A DNA stretch of 64,000 bases from Paenibacillus auburnensis (GTDB lineage: Bacteria; Bacillota; Bacilli; Paenibacillales; Paenibacillaceae): positions 2,232,001 to 2,296,000 of the forward strand of contig NZ_CAKMMG010000001.1 of the NCBI RefSeq assembly GCF_927798115.1, given 5' to 3'. Within the stretch, counting starts at the first letter, position 1. Each line of letters begins with the position of its first letter. The translations under genes and the position numbers were made by a program. The notes below the pieces were generated by a model that made no database searches, was not told the DNA's origin, and saw only the letters and a list, made by a program, of their open reading frames with translations. Positions 1 through 9,473 of this stretch are shown one piece after another.

Positions 1-607
1 GACTGGCGATAAAGCAGGCAATTTGCCCCGGATAGGCACTGATCAGCGCTTCCAGCTGTCCGATATTGTTCCAGTCCACATAGAGGTTATTCGCAATCTC
101 CTCCGGCGCAATGCCGGAATTCCCCGCAAGCTTCGTCCATGCAGCCACACCGTGATACCCCTTATTTACAAGCACCGCTTTGTTCCTTCCTGTGGCGGCA
201 CGTGCAATCATGAGCGCAAAGCTCGTAACATCCCCGCCATTTTTAGCGAAAAATGCCCAGTCGGCACTATGTACGGTAGCCACCAGCTGCTCGGCGAATT
301 CAACCATTTTTACTGAAGGTAAGGTCACACAATCCCCCAGCTCCCCCTGCGCTCTCGCCGCCTGATCCACATCGTCGTCACGGTAGCCGAGGATGTTGGG
401 GCCGTAAGCACACATATAATCAATGAACCGGTTGCCGTCCACATCCCAGAAATAAGCCCCCTTGGCTTCCCTGGCGAAGAACGGAAAGGCGCTAGGCGGA
501 ATCATGCTGCCCTCGACAGGACCAAGATGTCCATAGACCCCGGCCGGAATAACCTTCATCGCACGTTCGAATAGCAATCTGCTGTTAGTATATTTATTAG
601 GTTCCAT
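1..607 (-). CDS. Class-III PLP aminotransferase (GSA aminomutase-like), 3' end outside the window
   Basis: The ATG at 607 follows a GAGG ribosome site and opens 202 codons that run off the left edge. The visible N-terminal part has the class-III aminotransferase/glutamate-1-semialdehyde aminomutase layout: a leader ending in RAMKVIPAGVYG, then GAYFWDVDGNRFIDYM, and later FFAKNGGDVTSFALMIARA, which matches the cofactor-phosphate loop (often NSGTEA in the family). The PLP lysine would lie in the missing half, so activity cannot be confirmed. It is the third gene of a minus-strand run behind a PuuP-like permease and an SCP2-like gene (gaps 54 and 31 bp). This suggests amination or deamination of an imported amine or amino acid; that role is inferred. 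It is not a clear hemL, because no heme genes are adjacent. Confidence 0.8.
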   Translation of the reverse strand, partial: MEPNKYTNSRLLFERAMKVIPAGVYGHLGPVEGSMIPPSAFPFFAREAKGAYFWDVDGNRFIDYMCAYGPNILGYRDDDVDQAARAQGELGDCVTLPSVKMVEFAEQLVATVHSADWAFFAKNGGDVTSFALMIARAATGRNKAVLVNKGYHGVAAWTKLAGNSGIAPEEIANNLYVDWNNIGQLEALISAYPGQIACFIAS

Positions 608-638
608 CTATCGATTCCTCATTTCATCCGGGTCTGAA

Positions 639-1418
639 TTACACAAACTGCGGCACTTTAGCCAAAATATCATTCATGTGCTGAATCATCGGCAGCATTC
701 CTTTAAGCTTCAGCCTCTCGGTAACAATCAGCTCATGAACATCTGCTTTCTCGCTAAGGACATCGTTAGCAGACTGAACGGTATCAAATACCATGTAGGC
801 ACTTGGAGCCGCAGGAGCGCTCTTCATTGCCTGAAGCCGACCCTTCAAGGCGCGCAGGAACACCTGCTGTCCGCTCTCCTCAATAGAGATCGAAATGACA
901 CCGTCTGGTATTCTCGCCGCAATGCGCCTCCCGATCTCATCATAATTCCCGATACAGGCCACGGCGTAAGCTGCCGTATTCAGCAGCAGCCGGGTATGGA
1001 TGGCGAAATAGTCAGGATCTTTAAGGAGTACGTCGTCCGGCTTCAAATAATATTCCAGCCTTTGGGTCAGCTTCGTGAAGTCAGTGGTTAGGAATCCCCG
1101 CCGGGTCAGTCCGCGCAGCGGTATAGGATTCGCCTTCCCTTCAATCATCTTGTTGAAATGCTCCGGAGAACGGAAGTACAGCACAATGGATGAAGCCCCG
1201 GCCGGTTCTTGCATAGAGACCTCGCCGTCCGCTATAACCAGATCCGCTGCAGGTCCGCCCCGTATTTTGAACCGGATGGTATGCAGCTTGCCTTGTATCA
1301 GGGCAATTGAGGCAGGGTCCAGGCGGCATAATTCCTCCAGATTTCTGAGAACGGCATACAGATTAACTGCCGCTTTGGTGCCATTGACCGACGCTTTTAC
1401 AGACTCCATCACAGGCAT
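639..1418 (-). CDS. SCP2-like sterol-carrier-domain protein of unknown function
   Basis: 259 residues. The ATG at 1418 lies 7 nt behind GGAAGGGAG. There is no signal peptide or membrane span. The first ~110 residues show an SCP2-like pattern: a small-molecule-pocket domain with IRFKIRGGPAADLVIADGEV, then an acidic/hydrophobic stretch and a basic LRGLTRRGFL segment followed by an amphipathic helix. The rest is helical, with no catalytic motif I recognise. It lies between a PuuP-like importer and a class-III aminotransferase, in the same direction and with short gaps, so all three probably share a transcript. A lipid- or small-ligand-carrier role is possible, but the domain call rests only on the pattern. 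Confidence 0.6.
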   Translation of the reverse strand: MPVMESVKASVNGTKAAVNLYAVLRNLEELCRLDPASIALIQGKLHTIRFKIRGGPAADLVIADGEVSMQEPAGASSIVLYFRSPEHFNKMIEGKANPIPLRGLTRRGFLTTDFTKLTQRLEYYLKPDDVLLKDPDYFAIHTRLLLNTAAYAVACIGNYDEIGRRIAARIPDGVISISIEESGQQVFLRALKGRLQAMKSAPAAPSAYMVFDTVQSANDVLSEKADVHELIVTERLKLKGMLPMIQHMNDILAKVPQFV

Positions 1419-1472
1419 CGTCTAACTCCCTTCCTCTCTTGAAATGAAATGGGCATAAGTGTCTTTTCCCTT

Positions 1473-2825
1473 CTATAAAGAGGTATCGAACAGGCCCCAA
1501 TCAGGGATTTGGGTGAATACTTTGGTCCTTACTGTCAGATACAGCAGCCCAGCGGCAAACCAGATTCCTCCCACCAGAAAAGCCTGAGGGCTCAGACTGG
1601 TAAGCAGCCAGATATTGCTCCCGATTCCGATGGCGGGCAGAAGCAGATAGATCAGGACTGCCTTGGGCGTACGAAGCCTTCTTTTGACAAAGTAATGAAG
1701 AATCACACACAGGTTCACAAACGCAAAAGCCACAAAAGCCCCTAAATTAATCAGCGAGGCCAGGGTAACCAGATCAAAGATCATACAGGCTGCTACCGTC
1801 AGCACACCGATAAAGACAATGCCGCCCACCGGTGTGCCATACCGCGGATGCGTGTAGCAGAACAGCTTCTCCGGAAATACACGGTCCCTTCCCATGACAA
1901 ACAGCAGACGGGAGATTCCGGCCTGCTGTGACACAATAAGCGTAAAGACCGAAGCGGCTGTCACCAGCATGAACAAGGTTTCGAAGAGCGGACCGCCCAG
2001 GAATTCCACCAGCTCCACAGCTGCGGTATCACTGCTGATGAAGCTTCGGCCCTGATAGGCAAGCACGCCGAAATAGGCGATCAGGATAAATACAATTCCG
2101 TTCAGTATCGTCACAAAGATCAGTGTCCGGGGAATCGTCCGCTCAGGTTCAACCGATTCTTCGGCAATCGTCGTCACCGCATCAAAGCCGAGAAAGGATT
2201 GGCAGACCAGCGCGGTACCGGCAATGACGCTGAGCATGGAGAAGTCTGGATTCCAGAATGGGGCTGAGGAGAGTAAGGAGTGGCCCGGAGAGGGAGACAC
2301 GAGGGCATAAATACATGTTCCGAAGAAAATAGCGATGAGTACAAACTGCAGACCCACCATGATCCGGTTAACCTTAATGGCCATTTGCAGGCCCCGGATA
2401 TTAATGAGGGTGCTTAATGCAATGAACAGCGCCACCCATACCACCACAGGAATTACCGGCACCATCTCGTGCAGGGCCAGACCCAGGAACAGCACGGACA
2501 GCATCGGAACAAAAGCATAGTCAAGCAGCAGCATCCAGCCCACCAGAAATCCCGCTAGCGGATGAACGGACTTCTGGACATAGCCGTATGCAGAACCGGA
2601 GGTCGGATACACCTTGACCATTCTGCCATAGCTGTAAGCCGTAATGAGCATCACCAGAAAAGCAAGCAAATATGCTGCCGGCAGCAGCCCTTTGGAGAGC
2701 TCATTAGCCACCCCATAGGTCCCAAAGATAGCGATGGGCGCCATCAGGGAAATTCCGAATATCACTTGCCTGCCTTGCGTCATCACCCTGGCAGGAACAT
2801 GTAAGACTCCCTCTGTTTTTTGCAA
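1473..2825 (-). CDS. APC-superfamily amino acid/polyamine importer, PuuP-like
   Basis: 450 residues with about 12 hydrophobic segments, so an integral membrane transporter. The TTG at 2825 is taken as start because GGGAGG sits 8 nt before it. It resembles the putrescine importer PuuP over its length: an SYG-containing helix 2, the SAYGYVQKSVHPLAGFLVGW stretch, SFLGFDAVTTIAEESVEPER in the cytoplasmic loop, and VMGRDRVFPEKLF before GTP. PuuP takes up putrescine with proton symport; the substrate here could equally be another amine or amino acid. It heads a probable operon with an SCP2-like gene and an aminotransferase, which fits import followed by transamination (inference). Confidence 0.85.
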   Translation of the reverse strand: MQKTEGVLHVPARVMTQGRQVIFGISLMAPIAIFGTYGVANELSKGLLPAAYLLAFLVMLITAYSYGRMVKVYPTSGSAYGYVQKSVHPLAGFLVGWMLLLDYAFVPMLSVLFLGLALHEMVPVIPVVVWVALFIALSTLINIRGLQMAIKVNRIMVGLQFVLIAIFFGTCIYALVSPSPGHSLLSSAPFWNPDFSMLSVIAGTALVCQSFLGFDAVTTIAEESVEPERTIPRTLIFVTILNGIVFILIAYFGVLAYQGRSFISSDTAAVELVEFLGGPLFETLFMLVTAASVFTLIVSQQAGISRLLFVMGRDRVFPEKLFCYTHPRYGTPVGGIVFIGVLTVAACMIFDLVTLASLINLGAFVAFAFVNLCVILHYFVKRRLRTPKAVLIYLLLPAIGIGSNIWLLTSLSPQAFLVGGIWFAAGLLYLTVRTKVFTQIPDWGLFDTSL

Positions 2826-2986
2826 TTAGCATTCCTCCCATTCAGAAAAATTGATCTTAGTGTGTAATATAAAATTACACAAAATTCATATTCCCGGGCA
2901 ATTCATGCTGTAATCCTACTTTAAATGCAAAACAGGAAATTGTAAATGTTAATTAACATCCCATCGTGATATCGAGCTGCGCACAG

Positions 2987-3025
2987 AAAAAGCCCCAATA
3001 TCCACTTATATATGGATATTGAGGC
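2987..3025 (-). terminator. Rho-independent terminator of the STAND/BTAD regulator gene
   Basis: Read on the minus strand, a near-perfect 12-13 bp stem (GCCTCAATATCCA pairing with TGGATATTGGGGC) is followed by five T residues. It lies about 50 bp beyond the stop codon of the regulator gene. Confidence 0.85.
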
Positions 3026-3076
3026 CGCCTGAAGCCCTGCTTCTCTCTGATTAGAATCCAGGATGGATTATCAGTG

Positions 3077-5836
3077 TTACTCGGACCATTCCTGTGATAT
3101 CCGGTTCATCCGCTCCGCTACCGACTGGGCATATGCGTGTAAGTCAAAGGATTTCAGCATATAGATATAAGCCTGAACATTTTTGTGATTGAACGGATCC
3201 TTCGTACAGAGCTTTTCATAGTACTCCATACTCCGGTAATGATCCCCTTGCCCGGCGAAATGCTCGGCCAGCGTGCTCAGGATATGCAGATATTTGATCC
3301 GCAGCCGTTCACGTTCCGTTTCAATGAAGGCTTCGTATCTGTATTCCTCCAGCAAATCGCCCTTATATAGCTGTTCCGCACGGATCAGCTCCTGAATATC
3401 GCTGGTTTCCCGGCTCACCTCCAAAAAAGCGGCAAGGTCCAAATCCACAAGTCCGGTGTTCAGCGAGTAAAGTCCGTCGACATTTTTAATATACCGGGAA
3501 TTGCGCCCCGGATTGCCGCCCGGCTCCAGGGTGCTTCTAAGGACGGATAAGGCAACATACAGCTGATTCTGCGCCGGGCCGAGCAGCTGATCCTTGAACA
3601 GCTCCTCGATAATCATATCCTGCGGCGTTCTTGCCTTATGATTCACAATCAGAAACAGCAGCAGCCTTAAGCTGGCTTTCCTGCGTACCACAACAGGCTG
3701 ATTATTGAAGCTGATGGTGAGCGGACCCAGCACCCCGATTTGCAGCAGTGGCGCGGCTTCTTCTTCAATAACTATGGCTGCTTTAGCCTGCTGCTCCTGC
3801 TGATAGCGGCTCACAATGAAGGGATAGCCGTTCTTCTCACATACCCCGCTGAGCTCCTGCCACTTCAGCCCGGCTGCCTCGGTGTCCTGCTGCCGCAGCA
3901 GCAGAGCATACTGTGCCGAGACTACATGCGCGAACAGGAACTTGAACGGATGCAGCACCTGGTAAGCGATGTCGAGGCAAGGTCCGGCTTCCAGCAGACG
4001 GCCGGCGCTCACATAGGCCCGGGCCAGATAAATATGGGACAGTCCGATATCCCGGTCAAACCCGAAGTCCTCGGCAAGCTGGACGGTTCTCTGCGCCCAT
4101 TCGATAGCCAAGGGAACATCCTGGAGGAGATTATAGAGCTTGCATCTGCTGCAGTACAGGAAGAACAGAAGCGCATCATCATTTCCCTGGCTGCACTCCA
4201 GCGCTTTCTCCAAATACTCTACAGCTTCTGGAGCCCCGTCCTCAATCAGGGTATCCGCTATCCCGCTTAAAGCATAAGGAAGGAAATGCAGATCGCCCTC
4301 CGATTCTGCCAGGAACAGGCAGCGCTGTGCGCAAGCCTTGGCTTCTGCGGTCTGCCCCAGATTAAGCAGCAAATCGGCCTGAAAGTTAAGACTGAGCATC
4401 ATCATCGGCTGATCCTGCACCCGCTCGAAGGTACGCAGCGCAGCTTCCGAGAGTGCCTTGGCCCGTCCGAGGTCTCCGGTCAGCTTATATATTCCTGCTA
4501 ATTGCTGGCGGATCAGCGCAGCCCCCATCTGCTGCTGCCGGTTCTCGAGGCTGGTCAGGTTCTGCTCCAGCAGTTCGATGAGATTATGCAAGATATACAA
4601 AGGGATGCAGCGGTATAGAAAAATAGAGGATTCAATATAGTGGTGATCAAAAAATTCTTCCAGCCAGCTTTGCAGCAGCACAATAAATTCCTGCGGCTGA
4701 TAACGGACCTGGAGCACCCGCATCAGCCTGCCCGCATTCACGAAATCCCTGCCCAGGATGGAGTGGGCAAAAGCCGGAAAAAACTGATGATTGCCTTCAT
4801 AGATGCCGCTCAGCTTCAAGTGGTCCTGATTAATAACACTGCGGCTTGTTTCCTGGCGGTACTGCTTCAGCAGGAAGGAACGGAACAATTTATGATAGCG
4901 GAAGGTCTGTTCACTGGCATTGACGGTAAAGGTGAACCGCTTGATCAGCAGCGCCGGGACCTCCTCATCCGCCGGGTCCAAATACTGGCGGATGACGGAA
5001 AGGTCCAGTTCCCGCATGATGCTGGTCTTCAGCAGAAAAGAACGAAATGCAGGAGTCTGCAGCTCAAGGACTTCCCTGTCCATATAATCGTAAAGATGCG
5101 GAATATCCGCGAACTTCGGCAGAATGCGGCCTCGTTCCTCCATGGATTTCCCCTCCACCGCATCACGGATCAGCTCCAGGCTGGCCGGCCAGCCTTCAGT
5201 TGTATACAGGATATATTCTATTTCATGATCTGCCAGGGGTGCAGCCGGCAGATCATGAAAGAAGGCGGCGATCTCTTCCTTCGTAAAGGCAAGCTCCGAC
5301 TTGCTGATATTGAAATAATTCCGGCGCAATTTATATGAAGCATAAGGTAGGGATGGCAGCAGCTGGCCGACTAGAACAAAGCGGATGCCCGGCGGTGTTT
5401 CATTCAGCAGTCTTTCCAGCAGATCAAGAATATCCTCTGCCCCCTGGATGACATGCGCATGGTCGAGAATAATATACAACTCTTCCGGCCAGTTGGAGAG
5501 TGTATGCAACAGCTCTTCCACACCTGGATGAATAAACTTTGGCAGGCGGAGGCAGTCAGGCCGCTGCTTCAGCTGTTTGCCCAAGGCTGCCAGCAAATGA
5601 GAAATGAAGATGCCGGCGGAACTGTCGCTATCATGCAGCTGGTACCACACCACCGGCAATCCCCGGTCCAGCATATAACTGGAGAGCAACGCTGTTTTGC
5701 CGTAACCGGGTTCCGCAACGACTGTCATCATCTTCACCCGGCGGTGACGGTCCAGAAGCTCATACAGACGGGGCCGGGGCAAATAGTACGGACTGTCCGG
5801 AATAGTGATCCTGTTATTGTTTTCATGTATATTCAA
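3077..5836 (-). CDS. Large STAND-ATPase transcriptional regulator with C-terminal OmpR-like and BTAD domains (MalT/SARP-like)
   Basis: About 919 residues from a TTG at 5836. An ATG at 5887 is in frame but lies upstream of a TATAAT hexamer, while the TTG has AGGTG 8 nt before it, so I prefer the TTG. Order of domains: NTPase with Walker A PGYGKTALL near residue 45 and a MalT-like NB-ARC/AAA region to ~330; a long TPR-like helical region (~380-690); a winged-helix segment starting LQIGVLGPLTISFNNQ; and a bacterial transcriptional activator domain (BTAD) to the end. Such proteins bind ATP and an inducer, then activate promoters. It is divergent from two secreted protease genes, so these are plausible targets, but this is inference. 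Confidence 0.85.
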   Translation of the reverse strand: MNIHENNNRITIPDSPYYLPRPRLYELLDRHRRVKMMTVVAEPGYGKTALLSSYMLDRGLPVVWYQLHDSDSSAGIFISHLLAALGKQLKQRPDCLRLPKFIHPGVEELLHTLSNWPEELYIILDHAHVIQGAEDILDLLERLLNETPPGIRFVLVGQLLPSLPYASYKLRRNYFNISKSELAFTKEEIAAFFHDLPAAPLADHEIEYILYTTEGWPASLELIRDAVEGKSMEERGRILPKFADIPHLYDYMDREVLELQTPAFRSFLLKTSIMRELDLSVIRQYLDPADEEVPALLIKRFTFTVNASEQTFRYHKLFRSFLLKQYRQETSRSVINQDHLKLSGIYEGNHQFFPAFAHSILGRDFVNAGRLMRVLQVRYQPQEFIVLLQSWLEEFFDHHYIESSIFLYRCIPLYILHNLIELLEQNLTSLENRQQQMGAALIRQQLAGIYKLTGDLGRAKALSEAALRTFERVQDQPMMMLSLNFQADLLLNLGQTAEAKACAQRCLFLAESEGDLHFLPYALSGIADTLIEDGAPEAVEYLEKALECSQGNDDALLFFLYCSRCKLYNLLQDVPLAIEWAQRTVQLAEDFGFDRDIGLSHIYLARAYVSAGRLLEAGPCLDIAYQVLHPFKFLFAHVVSAQYALLLRQQDTEAAGLKWQELSGVCEKNGYPFIVSRYQQEQQAKAAIVIEEEAAPLLQIGVLGPLTISFNNQPVVVRRKASLRLLLFLIVNHKARTPQDMIIEELFKDQLLGPAQNQLYVALSVLRSTLEPGGNPGRNSRYIKNVDGLYSLNTGLVDLDLAAFLEVSRETSDIQELIRAEQLYKGDLLEEYRYEAFIETERERLRIKYLHILSTLAEHFAGQGDHYRSMEYYEKLCTKDPFNHKNVQAYIYMLKSFDLHAYAQSVAERMNRISQEWSE

Positions 5837-5860
5837 TCCGTCTTCACCTCGCTGTACAGC

Positions 5861-5887
5861 ATTATAATTTGAACTCTTCCACAGCAA
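5861..5887 (-). promoter_or_regulatory. Candidate sigma-A promoter of the STAND/BTAD regulator
   Basis: On the minus strand TTGCTG (5887-5882) and TATAAT (5866-5861) are separated by 15 bp, shorter than the ideal 17. The perfect -10 lies 25 nt before the TTG start. This is the main reason for rejecting the upstream ATG as start. Confidence 0.35.
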
Positions 5888-6223
5888 TCCTTTAGCTAAA
5901 TAACGTTAGAAACATTTACACCATTATAACCTACTCCTTCATTTATTTTTTAAAATTATGATATTTTTCCGCTCTAAAAGCATTTAATGGCGCTTACATC
6001 AGCCTTTCGGGATAGTTTTGTAAGATTACAGTAAGGTCAGCCCGGTATCATATATCACATGTCATATATGTTGACTTTAGGTTAGCCGAATGGATTGGTT
6101 AACGGTATCCCATTATGGAGGTGAACGTTTCAGCAATTCCACATCCGCTTGAAATACCGGATACAGGTATGAGGGGCAAAACCAATAGAAATGAATTTCG
6201 CGTTCAATCAGGAGGGTAAAAAC
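5888..6223. other. Divergent intergenic region with a possible leader ORF before the protease gene
   Basis: The region is AT-rich from 5888 to 5980. A TTGACT at 6070-6075 could be a -35 for the protease, but I see no convincing -10. An open frame from ATG 6115 (or GTG 6121) to TAA 6217-6219 encodes about 34 residues. Its stop overlaps the ribosome site of the protease gene (GGAGG 6211-6215), which would allow translational coupling. It lacks a well-spaced ribosome site of its own, so it may be chance. Confidence 0.3.
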
Positions 6224-8956
6224 TTGAGAAAAGAATGGTTTAGTAAGTCTATTACGATCATGGCCTTTACATCGCTCTTGATTGGCTCAGTCGGGAGCGC
6301 CTTCGCTGCCCAGAATGCTTCAGCCAACCCGCGGAAAAGCGGATGGAATGCAGAAACCGCACCGAAAGAAAAGGTCGTTCAAGTAGTTTCTGCAGCCGGC
6401 GGGGGGAACGAGAGCAGTGAGCCTAAGCTGATTCCTTCCGGTGAAGCTGCCTATGACAGCAGCCGGATTATCGTAAAGTACAAACCCGGTTTCAGCTCAC
6501 CTTCCAGTTCCATTCTGGATTCCAGCATCCTTAAGAATAGCAGCAAGCTCTCCAGCATTAATGCAGAGGCTTTGTCGCTCCCTGAATCTACCGATATTGA
6601 ACCGCTGCTTGCCAAACTGAATAAAGACCCCAATGTCCTCTACGCCGAGCCCAACTACAAGCTGTATCCCGCTGCAAGCGGCACACTCCCGAACGACACC
6701 TATTTCAAGGACCAGTGGGCACTGCTGAACACGGGACAGGATCCCGCAGGGTTCAATAGCCCCGGCTTACCGGGAATTGATATCAAGGCTACGGAAGCCT
6801 GGAATATTACCCAAGGCAGCAGCGATCTCATTGTTGCAGTCATTGATACCGGCGTGTTCACCGACCATCCTGATCTGGCGGACAACATCTGGACCAACAA
6901 AAAGGATTATGCCGGTAACGGCAAGGATGATGACAACAACGGCTATATAGACGACGTTCACGGCTGGAACTTCATTGATCATACGAATCAGCTCTATGAT
7001 GCGGTGGACGGAGACTGGCACGGAACAGCCGTAGCCGGGATTATCGCAGCTGAATCGAATAACGGCATCGGCGTTGCGGGCATCGCTCCGAATGTAAAGC
7101 TTATGCCGCTCAAGTTCATCAAAGGCGAATATGGCACTGAGCTTGCTCTGATCGAAGCTATTCAATATGCCGAGAAGAACGGAGCCAAGATCGCCAACAT
7201 CAGTGCAGAAATGTACACCTACAGCCAAGCGCTGAAGGATGTCATTGACGCCTCAAAAATGCTCATTGTGGCACCCTCCGGCAACTATAACGTGAATACA
7301 GATGCTACTCCCGCTTACCCGGCTGCCTATGACAGCCCCAATATTCTCTCCGTCACGGCAGTCGATAACACGGGCAATCTGGCACCAAACTCTAATATCG
7401 GGATGGAATCCGTAGACGTGGCCGCACCAGGCTTGGAAGTATGGACCACTGCGCCGGTAAACAATCCGGGGCTGTCCGCTCAAATCGAGGAAGGCCAGTC
7501 CAAAATTATTTTTAACGGAATCGCCTTCGAGAATATGCTCGATGAGGAGGATGCCGACCAGGATTACCGTCAGGATGCCTTTGACAGGGCGCTGGATTAT
7601 CTTGGTGCCTCCAAGTACGACCCGTCCGCCAGAATCCTCCTTGTGCAGGATGACGGCTCCAACATCGCTCCTTATCCCTCCAGCCCCAAGCTGTCAAAGT
7701 ACAAGGAATTACTTGAGGATTATGAAGGCTTTGATGAAGACAGAGACATCGTGACCTCTGCGCCTGACGGCGGCGACGGGCCTTCCACAGAGAAGATGAA
7801 GGAATATGACGTGGTGATCTGGTTTACAGGCAGTGCCTCCTTTGAAAAATATCAGAATATCACTGAAAACGACCAGACCCATCTTAAAGATTATCTGAAG
7901 GACGGCGGAAGCCTGTTGCTGACCGGCTCTCATCCCTTGCACAAAATTGAGGGCTCCGCCTTCGTGAGCGATGTCCTGCATCTGTACTTCAAAGAGGAGT
8001 TCATGTGGGAATACGTAGTCGGACTTCCCGGAACCATCTACGAAGGTGTCCGTTATCCGCTGAATGAAGACAGAGACAGCTATAACTGGGTAATCTCCAG
8101 AGACCCGTCCATTGCCAAGATCAACCTGGAATTCATTATGCCGGAGCCGAAAAGCGTGTACTCCTATGCATGGGGAACCTCCATCGCTGCCGCCAATGCC
8201 TCGGGTGCAGCGGCGTTAGTGCTCAGTCAGGATCCATCACTCAGTCCACTCGCTGTTAAGCATCGGATCATGAGCAGCGGCACACGGCTCAGCTCACTGA
8301 CCGGCCGTGTGGCCAGCGGAGCCATGGTCAACGCTTATCAGGCACTGACGGATGATGATATTCCCGGCACCCCTTACTCTGGCGGCAGCCTCACTAACCG
8401 CCTGGATCAGGACACGGATGTAAATGATGTCTACTCCATCGAGCTCCATGCCGGCGAGAATATCAGCGTCGCGCTGTCCGGGGATAAAACGGCCGACTTC
8501 GATCTGTACCTGTACTCTCCCGAAGCGGTAACCGTTCAAGGGAACAAGGATGTCCTGGCGTACTCGGAAAACCAGGGAACTTCCTCCGAATCCATAGAAT
8601 ACACAGTTACCGAGACCGGGACCTACTACCTGGACGTTTATGCCTTCAAGGGCAGCGGCAGTTACACGCTTAGCGTTGCCACCGACAATCTGTCAGGCAG
8701 CTATGAAGATACCAGCAGTTCTCTGGCTTTCACCGGCCCTTGGGCACAGGTCAGCAGCAGCGCGTACTCCGGAACCACCGCTAAGCAGATTAACGCGAAG
8801 GGCAAGGTTGAATTTGCCTTTGTCGGCAGCTATATAAGCTGGACCGGCTCCAAGAATGACAAGCAGGGCATCGCCGATGTCTATATCGACGGAATCAAGG
8901 TGGCCTGGGCCCTCACTGTTCAGCAAAGCTTCTCTGGACAACCAGCTGATTTATGA
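6224..8956 (+). CDS. Secreted S8 subtilisin-like protease with an inserted domain and PPC domain; 3' end frameshifted
   Basis: The TTG at 6224 is preferred over an ATG at 6191, because GGAGG lies 8 nt before it and it gives a clean signal peptide (LRKEWFSKS, hydrophobic core, cleavage near SAFA/AQ). This reading frame gives 910 residues. The catalytic residues appear to be Asp208 (VIDTGVFTDHPDL), His266 (DWHGTAVAGI) and Ser653 (AWGTSIAAANASG). About 220 residues, roughly 410-640, are inserted between the usual DVAAPG strand and the serine segment. They contain ARILLVQDDGS, YDVVIWFTG and LKDYLKDGGSLLLTGSHP, like a class-I glutamine-amidotransferase-type fold. After the catalytic part come a PPC domain (~720-815) and a beta-sandwich module in which the frame breaks near 8903-8911. 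The protein is exported; its substrate is unknown. Confidence 0.85.
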   Translation: MRKEWFSKSITIMAFTSLLIGSVGSAFAAQNASANPRKSGWNAETAPKEKVVQVVSAAGGGNESSEPKLIPSGEAAYDSSRIIVKYKPGFSSPSSSILDSSILKNSSKLSSINAEALSLPESTDIEPLLAKLNKDPNVLYAEPNYKLYPAASGTLPNDTYFKDQWALLNTGQDPAGFNSPGLPGIDIKATEAWNITQGSSDLIVAVIDTGVFTDHPDLADNIWTNKKDYAGNGKDDDNNGYIDDVHGWNFIDHTNQLYDAVDGDWHGTAVAGIIAAESNNGIGVAGIAPNVKLMPLKFIKGEYGTELALIEAIQYAEKNGAKIANISAEMYTYSQALKDVIDASKMLIVAPSGNYNVNTDATPAYPAAYDSPNILSVTAVDNTGNLAPNSNIGMESVDVAAPGLEVWTTAPVNNPGLSAQIEEGQSKIIFNGIAFENMLDEEDADQDYRQDAFDRALDYLGASKYDPSARILLVQDDGSNIAPYPSSPKLSKYKELLEDYEGFDEDRDIVTSAPDGGDGPSTEKMKEYDVVIWFTGSASFEKYQNITENDQTHLKDYLKDGGSLLLTGSHPLHKIEGSAFVSDVLHLYFKEEFMWEYVVGLPGTIYEGVRYPLNEDRDSYNWVISRDPSIAKINLEFIMPEPKSVYSYAWGTSIAAANASGAAALVLSQDPSLSPLAVKHRIMSSGTRLSSLTGRVASGAMVNAYQALTDDDIPGTPYSGGSLTNRLDQDTDVNDVYSIELHAGENISVALSGDKTADFDLYLYSPEAVTVQGNKDVLAYSENQGTSSESIEYTVTETGTYYLDVYAFKGSGSYTLSVATDNLSGSYEDTSSSLAFTGPWAQVSSSAYSGTTAKQINAKGKVEFAFVGSYISWTGSKNDKQGIADVYIDGIKVAWALTVQQSFSGQPADL

Positions 8957-9449
8957 AAAAATCGTCCCTTACGGACAGCACACCTTCAGGGTGGAATGGA
9001 CCGGTAAGACCGATCCAAATGCCAAAAAGACCGGCACTGCCTTTATCAATGTCGATGCCTTCACCGTTGCCCGTCTGGTTCAGGAGGATGATCCCTCTAC
9101 CACTTACAGCGGAGCCTGGCAGACCAACTTCAGCCTGAAGAATTTCGGCGGGATTGCCAAATACACGAAAAGTCCGGGAGCTTATGCCCAGTTCAAATTC
9201 GAAGGCACCCAGGTTCAGCTGCTCGCAAATACCGGACCGGGCCGTGGCCAGGCTGATATCTATATTGATAATAAGCTAGTGAGTTCAGTTGATATGTACA
9301 GCACAGCTCCGGGCTTCCGGACGGTCATCTTCGAATCGGGCGTCTTGCCGGCCGGGAAGCACACCTTGCGAGTGGAACATAACGGGGAGAAAAACGCAGC
9401 TTCCAGCGGAACTTATATTTCGGTGGATGCCATCTCCACCCTGCAATAA
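8904..9449 (+). pseudogene. C-terminal beta-sandwich modules of the preceding S8 protease, in a shifted frame
   Basis: After GIKVA (codon ending about 8904) the homologous sequence continues one base out of frame as GPSLFSKASLDNQLIYEK. It then gives the end of one beta-sandwich module (YGQHTFRVEWTG) and a full second module (TYSGAWQTNFSLKNFGG, QADIYIDNKLVSSVDMY, LPAGKHTLRVEHNGEK) to TAA at 9449. The two modules are alike, so the split is clearly inside one gene. Restoring one base near GCCTGGGCC would yield a single ~1074-residue protein. It has no start signal of its own. A natural truncation or a sequencing error is possible. Confidence 0.7.
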
Positions 9450-9473
9450 CACAGGTGATCATCTTCTCAAGAA

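Noticed and set aside
3740-4270. Long plus-strand frames inside the regulator gene (also within 4640-5338)
   Set aside because: They are antisense to a conserved protein and have no ribosome sites.
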